Source of the DNA: Chloromonas sp. AAM2
Taxonomy: Eukaryota; Chlorophyta; Chlorophyceae; Chlamydomonadales; Chlamydomonadaceae
NCBI GenBank assembly: GCA_004335635.1
Contig: QAXH01006041.1
Location: forward strand, 1-22,097
Length of the DNA stretch: 22,097 bases
Direction of reading: 5' to 3'
Numbering within the stretch: position 1 is the stretch's first letter; every line of letters begins with the position of its first letter. The position numbers and the translations under genes were made by a program. Under the pieces are notes generated by a model. That model was given only the letters and a program-made list of their open reading frames with translations, made no database searches and was not told where the DNA came from. Positions 9,001 through 16,828 of the stretch are shown here, one piece after another.

Positions 9001-12000
9001 TTCTAACGTTCAATATGCGTCCAAGACTAATGGTTATCCAACCCCACATTCTAACCATCCAAGGCGAGATCTGTTGAGAAATGCGTACCTTGGTTGTGGT
9101 GGCTGCATCCCAAATGATGGCCTGCCTCGAGCAGATGGTTGTGAGTCTGCTGGTGTCCTGATTAAACACGACGTCGACAAGCGCGCTGGCGTTACCCTTG
9201 AGCTCGACCAGCTGCTCGGACGTTTCTAGATTGTATAGGACGGTCCGGCCCAGGACGTTTCCGACTGCCAGTAGCTTGCCCACCACATCGAATGTGCAGC
9301 AGGTGGTTGCGGTGTTGCCTGGGGCACAACACATGGGTGCAACAGGAAAAGTAAGACTCAACAGGCAATAAGGCAATAGCATACAGGTGTAACAGGCAAT
9401 AGCGTTAGTGACAGTGCAGGTGTATCATCAGATGCAAGGATGAGTAGGCAGACGCCCTTCCGTGACAAAAGCATAATAATCAGGCTCAGCCCTGTGGTGA
9501 TTAGGCTCCACCCTGATGGTCATTGATATGCCAGTGCAAGGAGGCAAGGGTATAAGAAACGGGCAGAAACGGCTTACCTTCTAGCACAGTGAAGACAGAG
9601 CCGGTGGTTGCGTTCCAAACCATTGCGCAGCCATCCGTTCCGCAACCGACAATCAGTTTAGAGTTGGGTGACCACGTGAAGGCGGTTACTCGGGCTCCCA
9701 AGTTGCTGGATAGCACGTGCAGAGGCGCACGAGCTGCAAGCAAAGGGCAGCAAGCACACTGAGCCCTCGACGCAAGGTCCTCAATTCGACCTCAGAATCA
9801 AGCACACTTGGAGGTGGTGAAGTGGCGTGGTCCGTGAGGTGCAAGGAGTAACTCTGGAGTTTGTTTTTCTTCTTCTTCTTTCCTAAAGGCCCAGGGTCGT
9901 TCAGGATGGTATGCAAACCTCCGTATTTCATGTTCTTGTGTTGGGTTGAATGCATGACGGACTCACATTGCGACGAGACCTCATAAATGATGAGCTTGCC
10001 GTCCGCTGTGACTCCGGCCAGTTTCTCGTCATCTGGCGAAAACGCGATCGACATCATGGGCTCGTCCTCGCCGCTGAAGGCGTTCACCTGAGTGAGTGAG
10101 TGAGTGAGTGAGTGAGTGAGTGAGTGACTGAGTGCAAATGAGTGAGCGTCGTTTTACATCTGATTGCCGTCCGCAAGTGGAACAGAAGATGGCTCGAGCA
10201 ACGCACGGACAAGATCATCATACTCACATTGCAAAGGACTGCTGATGCAAGGTCAAAACCACCATCGTCATCTGAACTCGAACCCACCTGCTTGCCCGAG
10301 TCGACAGCGATGACGGCCACACGGCCGTCCGCGCCTGAACTGGCCAGGAGATCGCGAAGACTGCGGAACAGAGACAGACCAGCGCAAAGGGGTGCGTCGC
10401 TGGTCGACCATGATTGTTGGTCGTGTTTGTGAGCACCGCTGTGCCCTTGCCCATTCCAAGCACCCCGTTTCATAAAGTGAAACACCAACGAACTGTTCAC
10501 CGGATCATGCATTGTGCATGTGCTCGTTCCAAAACAGCCCAACGGCTCACTGCCGAACAAGTTCCTGTGAAAGGCTGTCCTGCGTGCTGTCCTTTCGACG
10601 GACGTGCGTTGTGATAGCTCGTGCATTATGCGCACCTGTTGAATGCTACGCACTCGACCCTTCCTGTGTGGTGCGAGTACTCCCAGATGTTCTCCCGCAT
10701 TTCCGCATCCCACAGCATCACCCGGCCGTTGTTGGCGCCCGCCGCCAGGAGCTTGTTGTCGTTACTCATTGTCACTGTGCTCACATTATCAGCAAACCTG
10801 ACACAAACAACACACAGCACGGGGTCACCAGACAGGTGATTAGGGTGGAAAACAGCCGTAGACAAGACGGGTGAACTGGGCAAGGAAGAGCAGGCTGCAC
10901 CAAACCACCTGTCTGCCACAGTCCACCTGCCATAGTTAGCAGGAACGCAATACGGTGTATATATGCTACAGTACACAGGCATCACGGAGTAAATGAGAAG
11001 CCCATTTGCCTATTCCTCCGACCCAACCTGCAGCACAGATCCGCCCTGATCCGCTGCCGGCATGCCAAACAAGTGACTTGAGATCTGAGTGACCCCTCAC
11101 ACCTGCTGAGTGACCCCTCACACACCTGCTGAGTGACCCCTCACACACCTGCTGAGTGACCCCTCACACCTGCTGAGCGACCCCTCACACCTGCTGAGCG
11201 ACCCCTCACACCNNNNNNNNNNNNNNNCTGAGTGACCCCTCACACCTGCTGAGTGACCCCTCACACCTGCTGAGTGACCCCTCACACCTGCTGAGTGACC
11301 CCTCACACACCTTCTTATGAGTGATGCCAGCACCTCACTGATGACGTTCCACACGTACACGCGCCCCGATACGTCGCACGACAGGATCTTGTTGCTGGTG
11401 CTGCTCTTGGCGAAGGCACAGTACTTGACGGGCTCGTCCTGTGGGATTCATGAACCGGGCGTGGGCGGGAGTGAGTGGTGCATGGGCCGGTGTGACCGGT
11501 CGTTTTCTTTTACATTGTGCATGTACCAACTGCCGCCCTGCCCTGATGTAGCACATTGGGTTGAAAGAGGCCTGGGCTTGGCTGGCAGGCAGGCAAGCAG
11601 CTGGCTGTTCCATGCCAGCATGACACCCAGGGACGATGTCGCGTGTGTTCAGGTGTGGTAAACTAACACAAAAACAAAAAAGGTAACAAACAAGAGGTAA
11701 CAAAAGCAAAAAATAGTCATCGGAGAGTTAGAAAGGCAATCCCAGTACCATTGTCTCTGCTGCAAGAGAAAGGCGCTATTAATGTCTAGAGGTGGAATTT
11801 TCAAATGGGACGTGGTTGCGTACAAGGATGTATTACTTAGAGTGGCGCCTCACCTGCGCCTGCATCATCATGAGCTGCATGCCGTCCTCCGTGGACCACA
11901 TGCGGATGGTGCAGTCCTCGCCGCTGCTGACGATCCGGCTGCCCTCCTCGTTGATGCCGCAGCAAAGCACACTGCCAATGTGGCCAGTGATGGTGATCTG

Positions 12001-14723
12001 CAGGGCGAGACACAGGGCCAGAAAACCGTTGGAAACCTTTACAAAATACCACAAAATACCACAAACTGTCTCAGGATGTTCGCTGTCAACGTGGCCGGTG
12101 TTTAACTGTCAACCAATTTGTTGGATCTGCCACGAGTGCACAGAAACCGCGACAAAGTGCTAGGAAATAATACCGCAAACATAAAAATGAAAATGATAGT
12201 AATAATATGGTAATAATAATAATTATTGATAAAGGGCAATCAAAGAAATCAATAACAATAGGTTGCTTTCGCAGCTGATAATCTTTATTGTTGTTTTGTG
12301 TTGTTGTCTTGGCGATGCGCGCAATGCGCCTACGGGATGTGTCCCGCAACTCAGGGACCAACAAACTCATATTACCAATGTCATTATTATTACTATCAAG
12401 ACATCATCATAACTGTCACTGACCTGCGGTTCCAGAGTGACGGTATCCCAGAGAATGATCTTCCCGTCGCTGCCGCAGCTGATGATCTTGGCCGCGTCCT
12501 TACTGAAGGTCGCGTGTCTGACCAGACCGTCGTGGCAAAAGGTGCTGTTCTTGGTGCCGTTCAGTGCATCGACGAAGATGAGGTTGGGGAAAGGAACGCT
12601 GTCTGTGCACCAGGCGACCACCTGAGTGGCAGGACAACAACATTCAAGCAGGTCGCAAATTGAAGCGGCATGTGCACGAGAAATGAGCTACCTGATTCAT
12701 CTCGCGTCCGCAGCTCCGCCTACACACTTCCACACGTGCGTCACATCCTTGCCAATGTGGTACCGCATGTGCTTGTCAAATGTAACAAATCCAACAATCA
12801 CGCACCTGTGTTCCATCCTTGCTAATATGGTACCGCACGTTCTTAGCGTGTTCCAGTTCATCAATGAGCGTTGCACTCCTCTTAGTCGATGACTCTAGGT
12901 CCCAGACCACCACCGTGTGGTCAGCTGCGCCACATGATATGATCACGTGAGTCCCGTCGGGCATAGGGTAGCACATGACGGTAGAAACGGGTCCCGCATG
13001 GCCGTCGTCGTACTGCCGGTACTCAACTCCACTGCATGGACGCAGGCAGAAGGTGCCAGTCAAAGGCCTGTTCGGTTGGCTAGTCGAAATAGTAGTCAAA
13101 AAGTTGGTCAGAATGTGTGGACATGGCATACTTGCATGGGCCACCCCACACAACGTCGTGCCCCCCTGCCTCATGCTGGCCAGGCACAGCTCGTCCAAGC
13201 GCCATGTAAGCTCTCCATGCACCCTCCATGTGGTTTATACAAACAGATTTTAACTGATCACACCGCCAGGTCTAGAGTGTCCCCTTGCCCCCTGCCCTAT
13301 CATCATCATTACATGCAGGTTCGCCTCAGGCATTATCTCAAACATAGAACCAAGCGACAGCAGGTGGGTCTCAGTGCTGCAGCTGAGGCGGTCCCTTTCC
13401 AAACTCCCATCCGGCGACTGACACGGTTTCCCTACATGTATGCCTAGCTTGTTCTGCTTGCATGGGTGGAGCAGATGCATGCAGTACAAGTTGGCTTGTT
13501 AGATGAGGCTTCCACCGGTCGCTGTCCCATGAGTAGACGGTTCCCTCGCGCATCCATGGCCCTGAATAAGTTTACTGATTGTTTATAATATCAGTTGATA
13601 GACAAAGCTCCTACCTGTCGCTGTCCCATGAGTAGACGGTTCCCCTGGCGCCTCCCACCACCACATACTGGTCGTCCAGGGAGATTGAGCAACTCGTGAG
13701 CGGCTCATCGGGATGGCCCAGCAGCTGGCGCTGCCGTAGCTGCTCCTGATCCCAGATGAACACCTGCACAGGCCAAGATGGGCGTTGGAGAATGAGTGGG
13801 CTTCAAATTGCATAACATGAAGAGGTTGATTGCACCTTGCGGCTGACTGGACTGTGCTACAACATGCACACTGGCTCACATGCCCTTGCAAACGGGTTGA
13901 GCATGCAGTGTGTTTGGGGGGCGAGAAAGGTTGCATGCAGTGCAGTGGGTGCTCTGCAGTGGGTGCTGCATTGAGGAACATGCACCCAGAAAGCACGACC
14001 CTCAACACAACGGAGCTGCACGGGAGGGTAGGACGAGGTTTGCAATGGTGCATGGATGAGGTTTGCGCTGGTGCATGGATCAGGTCTGCTTTGGTGCATG
14101 CATGTTGCATGGGATGGTGGAGGTTTGGGCTGTGTGCCAGGTGTCTATGACACAGGCCTGGTTGTCACTACCAAGTGTGTTCTAGGCTGTATGCTAGGCT
14201 ATGTGCTGGGATGTATTCTAGAGGGGTCCTTGGGGCAGATCTGTTGGTCACTCGCCTTGGAATCCTCTTGGAGGGTGACAAAGAAGGTGTTGTCATTGCT
14301 GCTGGTCCAGGCCGTTTCATGGCCTCGCAGCGTGCTCATGAGCTCGCCTGTCTCTGTATTCCACAGAAACAGCTCAACATCCTTGCCTCCCACGGCTGCG
14401 ATTTTGCCGTCCTTAGAAATGGCGCAAACACTAGGTGGAGCATAGGCTGGCGGATCCGGGACGCGAAGTGCCAAAACACCTGCCGCGCATTTAGTCGGCT
14501 GATGCTGCTCAAGCACTGCCTGCTGGAATTCTGGCTTGCCAAAGAACGAGTCTGCAATGGAAGAGCACGCAAGGTTTTGTTGTACATGTCGCTGTCGGCT
14601 TGTGTTCGTCAAATTTGGGCTGTGCGCATTAGAACTCAGTCATTCTGAAGAGTGTTCACCTGCGGAAGTGATCGGCTGAACCTTGTTGTTGCCCACGTCC
14701 TGCAGGCCCATGGAAGCCAACAT
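2247..14723 (-). CDS. Gene A: WD40 multi-propeller protein fused to a TRP/polycystin-like cation channel, about 1,930 aa, 25 exons
   Basis: Exons in transcript order: 14723-14660, 14551-14256, 13763-13615, 13031-12806, 12621-12424, 11997-11854, 11438-11311, 10797-10636, 10360-10288, 10087-9967, 9733-9578, 9318-9089, 8942-8811, 8634-8555, 8383-7491, 7244-7093, 6836-6641, about 6418 (or 6427)-6017, 5719-5611, 5382-5267, 5025-4765, 4588-4122, 3839-3707, 3436-3329, 3044-2247. The start is ATG at 14723 (MLASMGLQDV), because an in-frame TGA lies 10 codons upstream at 14754-14756. All junctions agree in phase except exon 17 to 18, where one base or a microexon is unplaced. Introns are GT-AG apart from one probable GC-AG. 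Domain order: WD40 repeats (about residues 60-1050), helical linker (1050-1400), six-helix channel (1405-1645), and coiled-coil/Met-rich tail ending in TGA. It is probably an integral membrane cation channel with a large soluble sensor or scaffold half. Ligand, gating and location are unknown. The alternative is two adjacent genes split near 6400-6640, but only about 220 bp would separate them and exon 17 ends in a strong GTAAGT donor. Confidence 0.8.
3329..5025 (-). other. Gene A, six-segment cation channel domain (TRP/polycystin type)
   Basis: Exons 21-24. S1 is NRALVYSFYTLVFTVYTILY (exon 21). S2 to S5 are in exon 22: GYLGLQAAWFAY; WNVLDMVSIFLMIVIV, where WNxLD is a hallmark of the TRP S3 start; FEVVFVWFKLFFYALAF; and WAILLFMNMVAFGSALMVLY. 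Exon 23 carries the pore loop LLTLYNAIFGVYDLD, and S6 runs from WRQLAIIFWSVFLFF through VVLLNMLIALMRDIYQEV across the exon 23/24 junction. LLNMLIA followed by D-Y-x-x-V matches TRPV and polycystin S6 ends. Acidic residues after the filter (YDLD) suggest cation permeation. S4 lacks the regular Arg/Lys ladder of voltage sensors, so strong voltage gating is unlikely. Subunits of this fold form tetramers. Confidence 0.88.
6419..6640 (-). other. Unresolved gene A intron 17 (phase mismatch)
   Basis: Exon 17 ends CCGCTGG before a consensus GTAAGT donor, leaving phase 1. Exon 18 can start only after an in-frame TAG (acceptor GATGTAG at 6428-6429, or CTGAG at 6419-6420), and both give phase 0. Either a microexon of length 3n+2, an unusual donor or a one-base sequence error is needed. 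Right after the donor, three near-identical 9-bp units with TTGCAG or TCGCAG acceptor-like ends lie at about 6597-6625. Confidence 0.6.
7006..7072 (+). repeat. Dispersed repeat family, copy B
   Basis: Begins CAAGCCATGCACAGGACGAG and runs through GGATACCGTCCTGACCAACC to GCGCAACAGAACAAAAC. It lies in the gene A intron, 20 bp from the donor of exon 16. It shares about 65 bp with the copies at 17104 and 18952. Confidence 0.65.
8973..9006. repeat. Two tandem 17-bp units in a gene A intron
   Basis: CATTCGCAACATTCTAA is repeated twice without a gap just inside the intron between exons 12 and 13. No function is suggested. Confidence 0.7.
10088..10135 (-). repeat. (ACTC)n microsatellite forming the acceptor tract of exon 10
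   Basis: On the plus strand this is about ten units of TGAG. On the transcribed strand the intron end therefore reads as CACT repeats followed by CAG and exon 10 (GTGAACGCC). The microsatellite takes the place of the polypyrimidine tract. The tetranucleotide occurs again at 18849-18916. Confidence 0.8.
11085..11310 (-). repeat. 21-bp minisatellite abutting the exon 7 donor of gene A
   Basis: About ten units of mostly 21 bp, with 23-bp variants carrying an extra CA, and CTGAGTGACCCCTCACACC as the core on the plus strand. A few units carry GAGCGACC instead of GAGTGACC. The array starts right at the donor (exon 7 ends at 11311) and is broken by 15 N at 11213-11227, so the copy number is uncertain. 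On the transcript each unit holds GTGTGAGG and ends in CAG, that is, donor- and acceptor-like steps. Confidence 0.9.
11213..11227. other. Assembly gap of 15 N
   Basis: The gap lies inside the 21-bp minisatellite and is intronic in gene A. It most likely marks unresolved repeat copy number, and no coding sequence appears to be lost. Confidence 0.95.
12195..12397. repeat. AT-rich inverted repeat in a gene A intron
   Basis: GATAGTAATAAT (12195-12206) is matched by its reverse complement ATTATTACTATC (12386-12397), with further loose AT pairing inside. The stretch is far more AT-rich than its surroundings. A hairpin in the intron between exons 5 and 6 is possible. Confidence 0.5.
13519..13545 (-). 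repeat. Intronic copy of the exon 3 tail of gene A
   Basis: Twenty-seven bases are identical to 13618-13644 inside exon 3 and encode the same residues, about GTVYSWDSD. The copy lies 99 bp into the adjacent intron (13032-13614). It continues into CGG TGG AAG instead of the exon's AG-GTAGG donor. The true exon 3 joins exon 4 in phase 2 (DSD-SGVEYRQYDDGHAGP) and completes a normal WD40 blade, so the copy is not needed for the protein. Confidence 0.8.
13764..14255 (-). other. Probable GC-AG intron 2 of gene A
   Basis: Exon 2 must end in phase 0 to join exon 3 (VFIWDQEQ). The only fitting boundary is CCAAG followed by GCGAGT, a GC donor. It gives FVTLQEDSK-VFIWDQEQ, a normal WD40 strand. The nearby GTGACC two bases later would shift the frame. 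The intron also holds three 23-bp tandem units (14033-14101). Confidence 0.7.
14033..14101. repeat. Three diverged 23-bp tandem units
   Basis: Units resemble ATGAGGTTTGCGCTGGTGCA plus three bases, in tandem within intron 2 of gene A. They produce open frames on both strands that should not be read as genes. Confidence 0.7.
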
Positions 14724-15137
14724 GGCTGCCCCAGCCGCTTGCAAGAAGGCTCCTCAGGTGCTTATCCACTTATTGCTTTCATAGCTGTAAGTGCCTGTAG
14801 CCGTCGGAACTGGCCCGCGGACTTGAATAGCTTTTCTTCACAAAAAGTGTAAGCTCGTACGTGAAGCGCTACTTTTCACGCAGCCTGAGCAGTGAATCAT
14901 ATGCCAATAATTTTACCTGTTGCAAATCTGACCAGCGGAAAGCAAGGTGCATGTTCTGATGAGTACGACAAACCACACGTGCTGGAAACCGTCATTTCGT
15001 GTGTTGTGCCGGCGCTGATGACTACGCCCTGGTTGACGTACATGACTATGCTCATGCCGTGAATGCTCTTCTCGCTGCCAATCCGTACTGCAAAAGTGAC
15101 CGATGGGGCCTGTGCACTTGACCGTGCATGTTCAGCA

Positions 15138-15280
15138 TCGGCCAGTCAATGCCATGCCAGAGCAGACGTGCATAGACCGTGCATGTCGGCCTGTCAGTGT
15201 GTGGCATGCCATGACAGTGCAGACGTGTACCTGTTCAGTGTCGGCCTGTCAGTGCCCGGCCTGCCATAGCAGTAAACACC
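15138..15280. repeat. Degenerate tandem repeat, unit about 48-55 bp
   Basis: TCGGCCTGTCAGTG recurs at 15186 and 15241, with a diverged form at 15138 (TCGGCCAGTCAATG). Each is followed by CCATGCCA-like and GCAGACGTG-like stretches. It lies about 400-550 bp upstream of the gene A start codon. Confidence 0.65.
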
Positions 15281-15887
15281 CTTCTTCAGACCGTCCTACA
15301 CAATCAGACAGACACAACTCACGAGAGGTGGTGCACTCATGTCATGTTTAACCTCACTGCTGTGGCCCATACATAAAGGCTGTGAAATGCGAGTTGTGCA
15401 TCCGTTCTGCTCTTACAAACACTTGACCTCGACTTTTCGTGAGCCTTTCTCGCTCTCCGGGGCCTTTAGTACCAACCGTAGGAGCCATGCATCCTTGGCT
15501 CTTTTCTTGACACGCTCGCACAAGACGCTCTGCGCCTTTTGTGCTCAGTTTCCATGGTTTTCTGCCTTGCGTAGCCAGTTGCCTTCCTTTCTGCCTTCAG
15601 GTTTTTTGTTTCCGCCCGGCTTGATGCCTTTCTGCTTCATTCTTGTTCAGAATAGGTCAGGACAGTGCGCATTACTTCGTCCCGCGTCCTGTGACGGCTG
15701 CCCTGTCTCATGTTTCACACCTGGAGTACCTCCTGCCTCTGAACCACAAAGCTGTACATGCATCCGTCTTCCTTGGGCCTGTTCGTGCTTGTTTCCAGAC
15801 AAATGACCAGAACTCTACAGGGCCATCACGAATCATAGACCCAGTTTGCAGGCGACGTGCGGTGCACAAAAAGGATGTGTATGGGGG

Positions 15888-15917
15888 AAAAAAGAAGATT
15901 GTCAGGTCTGGGACAAT
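15888..15917 (-). repeat. Diverged solo copy of the inverted-repeat terminal motif
   Basis: GAAGATTGTCAGGTCTGGGA followed by CAAT resembles the right arm at 1257-1286 (GAAGTTTGCCAGTTCTGGGA followed by CAAT), with an A-rich run before it. No partner arm is found nearby. Confidence 0.5.
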
Positions 15918-16754
15918 ACTTTTTTTTTGAGAAGTAGAAGGTGATCACCGGCCTCACAAGCAGGGCCAGGCAACGCAACAATCAAATCAACACGTTCTAG
16001 TCGAGGTTTCCAACAGCCTAAAAGTGCTTTTTGCTTGGGCGGAAAACAATACATTGTGCGGCAACACTTGATTCAATGCCATTGTACAGCCATCTCTTCT
16101 CTAGCAGCCGGCAAAAGAGGCATACCTGCTAGTGAGTAAGGAGGGACATGCACGCCATCTCACTCACTCACGTCAGCCAAGGCTACAATGCACGCACAGG
16201 AGGCGAGCATTCAAAGCATGGAGTGGGCAGACCCCAGCCTAAACATATGAAGGTTGGCAGGTAGCACTACATAATGCACTAGCACAGCAAATAACATATG
16301 AAAACGTCTGCAGGGGTGTGGTGTACATTCGCGTTCACAAGACCGGCCCATCATGCGAAAGCCTTAGCCTGGAACAGCAGGAACCGCATTGATTCTGTTC
16401 ATAAGTGCCACTCAATAGAGCAGAGGTGCCGAAGACCTGGTGTTCGCCAGCATTCTGCATCCAGCTGTGCCAGGGCAAATATTCAAAGCCTAAGGAATCG
16501 CATTCAAGGCACTACAACAGCTTGCAGCGCATGTGTGCAGCAACACTTTGAAAACTCAAGCGCCATAAGGCAATGTTGTTTCGCCCAGCAGCTTGCGCAC
16601 TGGGAACATTGAACCCGTGCACTCGGTGAAGTGTGTAGCTCTCAAGGGCCTGGTACCTGCTATTGTGTTTAAGTTCAAGCGAACATCAATGTTGGTGATG
16701 CCTCAAGCAGCTTCTGAGCCTCAACAGAGCGGGAACAGACGGGCGCAGCCAAAC

Positions 16755-16828
16755 GGTACGAGCTGGCCATGCTTTTCACACCTTACCAAAGGGTACGAGC
16801 TGGCCATGCTTTTCACACCTTACCAAAG
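16755..16828. repeat. Perfect 37-bp tandem duplication over the gene B stop codon
   Basis: Two 37-bp copies (16755-16791 and 16792-16828) each contain TACGAGCTGGCCATGC and CACACCTTACC. The right copy supplies the last codons and the TGA (16813-16815) of gene B. Each copy also contains GGTAAGG on the minus strand, a splice-donor-like sequence. Confidence 0.85.

Larger units (their letters stand above)
7491..14551 (-). other. Gene A, WD40 region: about 21-22 blades
   Basis: Exons 2-15 plus the start of exon 16 read as back-to-back WD40 units of about 40-45 residues. Examples of unit ends are VELFLWNTETG, KVFIWDQEQ, TVYSWDSDSG, HTVVVWDLES, KIILWDTVT, RVYVWNVIS, RVMLWDAEM, AMVWNATTG, KVMLWDWRQ, KVSIWNVDSG, VMVWNTFAG and MAVWDAESG. 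GH dipeptides occur at several blade starts (LRGHE, LLGHP, ITGHIG, FSGHF). Counting gives 21-22 units, which would fill three seven-bladed propellers. Exon 15 (7491-8383) is unusually long at 893 nt and holds the last six to seven blades uninterrupted. Some blades are weak, notably around exons 5 and 13-14, where the Trp-Asp is lost. WD40 propellers generally act as protein-binding platforms. The partner is unknown. Confidence 0.88.
14724..16812. other. Intergenic region between genes A and B
   Basis: Holds the 5' UTR and presumed promoter of gene A on its left side and the 3' end of gene B on its right side. A 155-codon plus-strand open frame (15339-15806) has no recognisable domain and cysteine/proline-rich, low-information composition, so it is not called. 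No TATA box or polyadenylation signal could be placed with confidence. Repeats at 15138-15280 and 15888-15917 lie inside. Confidence 0.55.

Noticed and set aside
10084..10713. Long minus-strand open frame reading through the ACTC repeat (LTHSLTHS)
   Set aside because: Its frame differs from the WD40 exons 9 and 10 that it overlaps, and it owes its length to the microsatellite.
11085..11310. CRISPR-like array
   Set aside because: The units are directly tandem with no unique spacers, in an intron of a eukaryotic gene.
13262..13376. Possible extra gene A exon encoding STETHLLSLGSMFEIMPE
   Set aside because: Joining exon 3 straight to 13031-12806 keeps phase 2 and gives a normal WD40 blade (DSDSGVEYRQYDDGHAGP). 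Including this piece leaves no fitting donor phase except an odd long form.
15339..15806. 155-codon plus-strand open frame in the intergenic region
   Set aside because: No recognisable family, no conserved motif and low-information composition. It could be chance.
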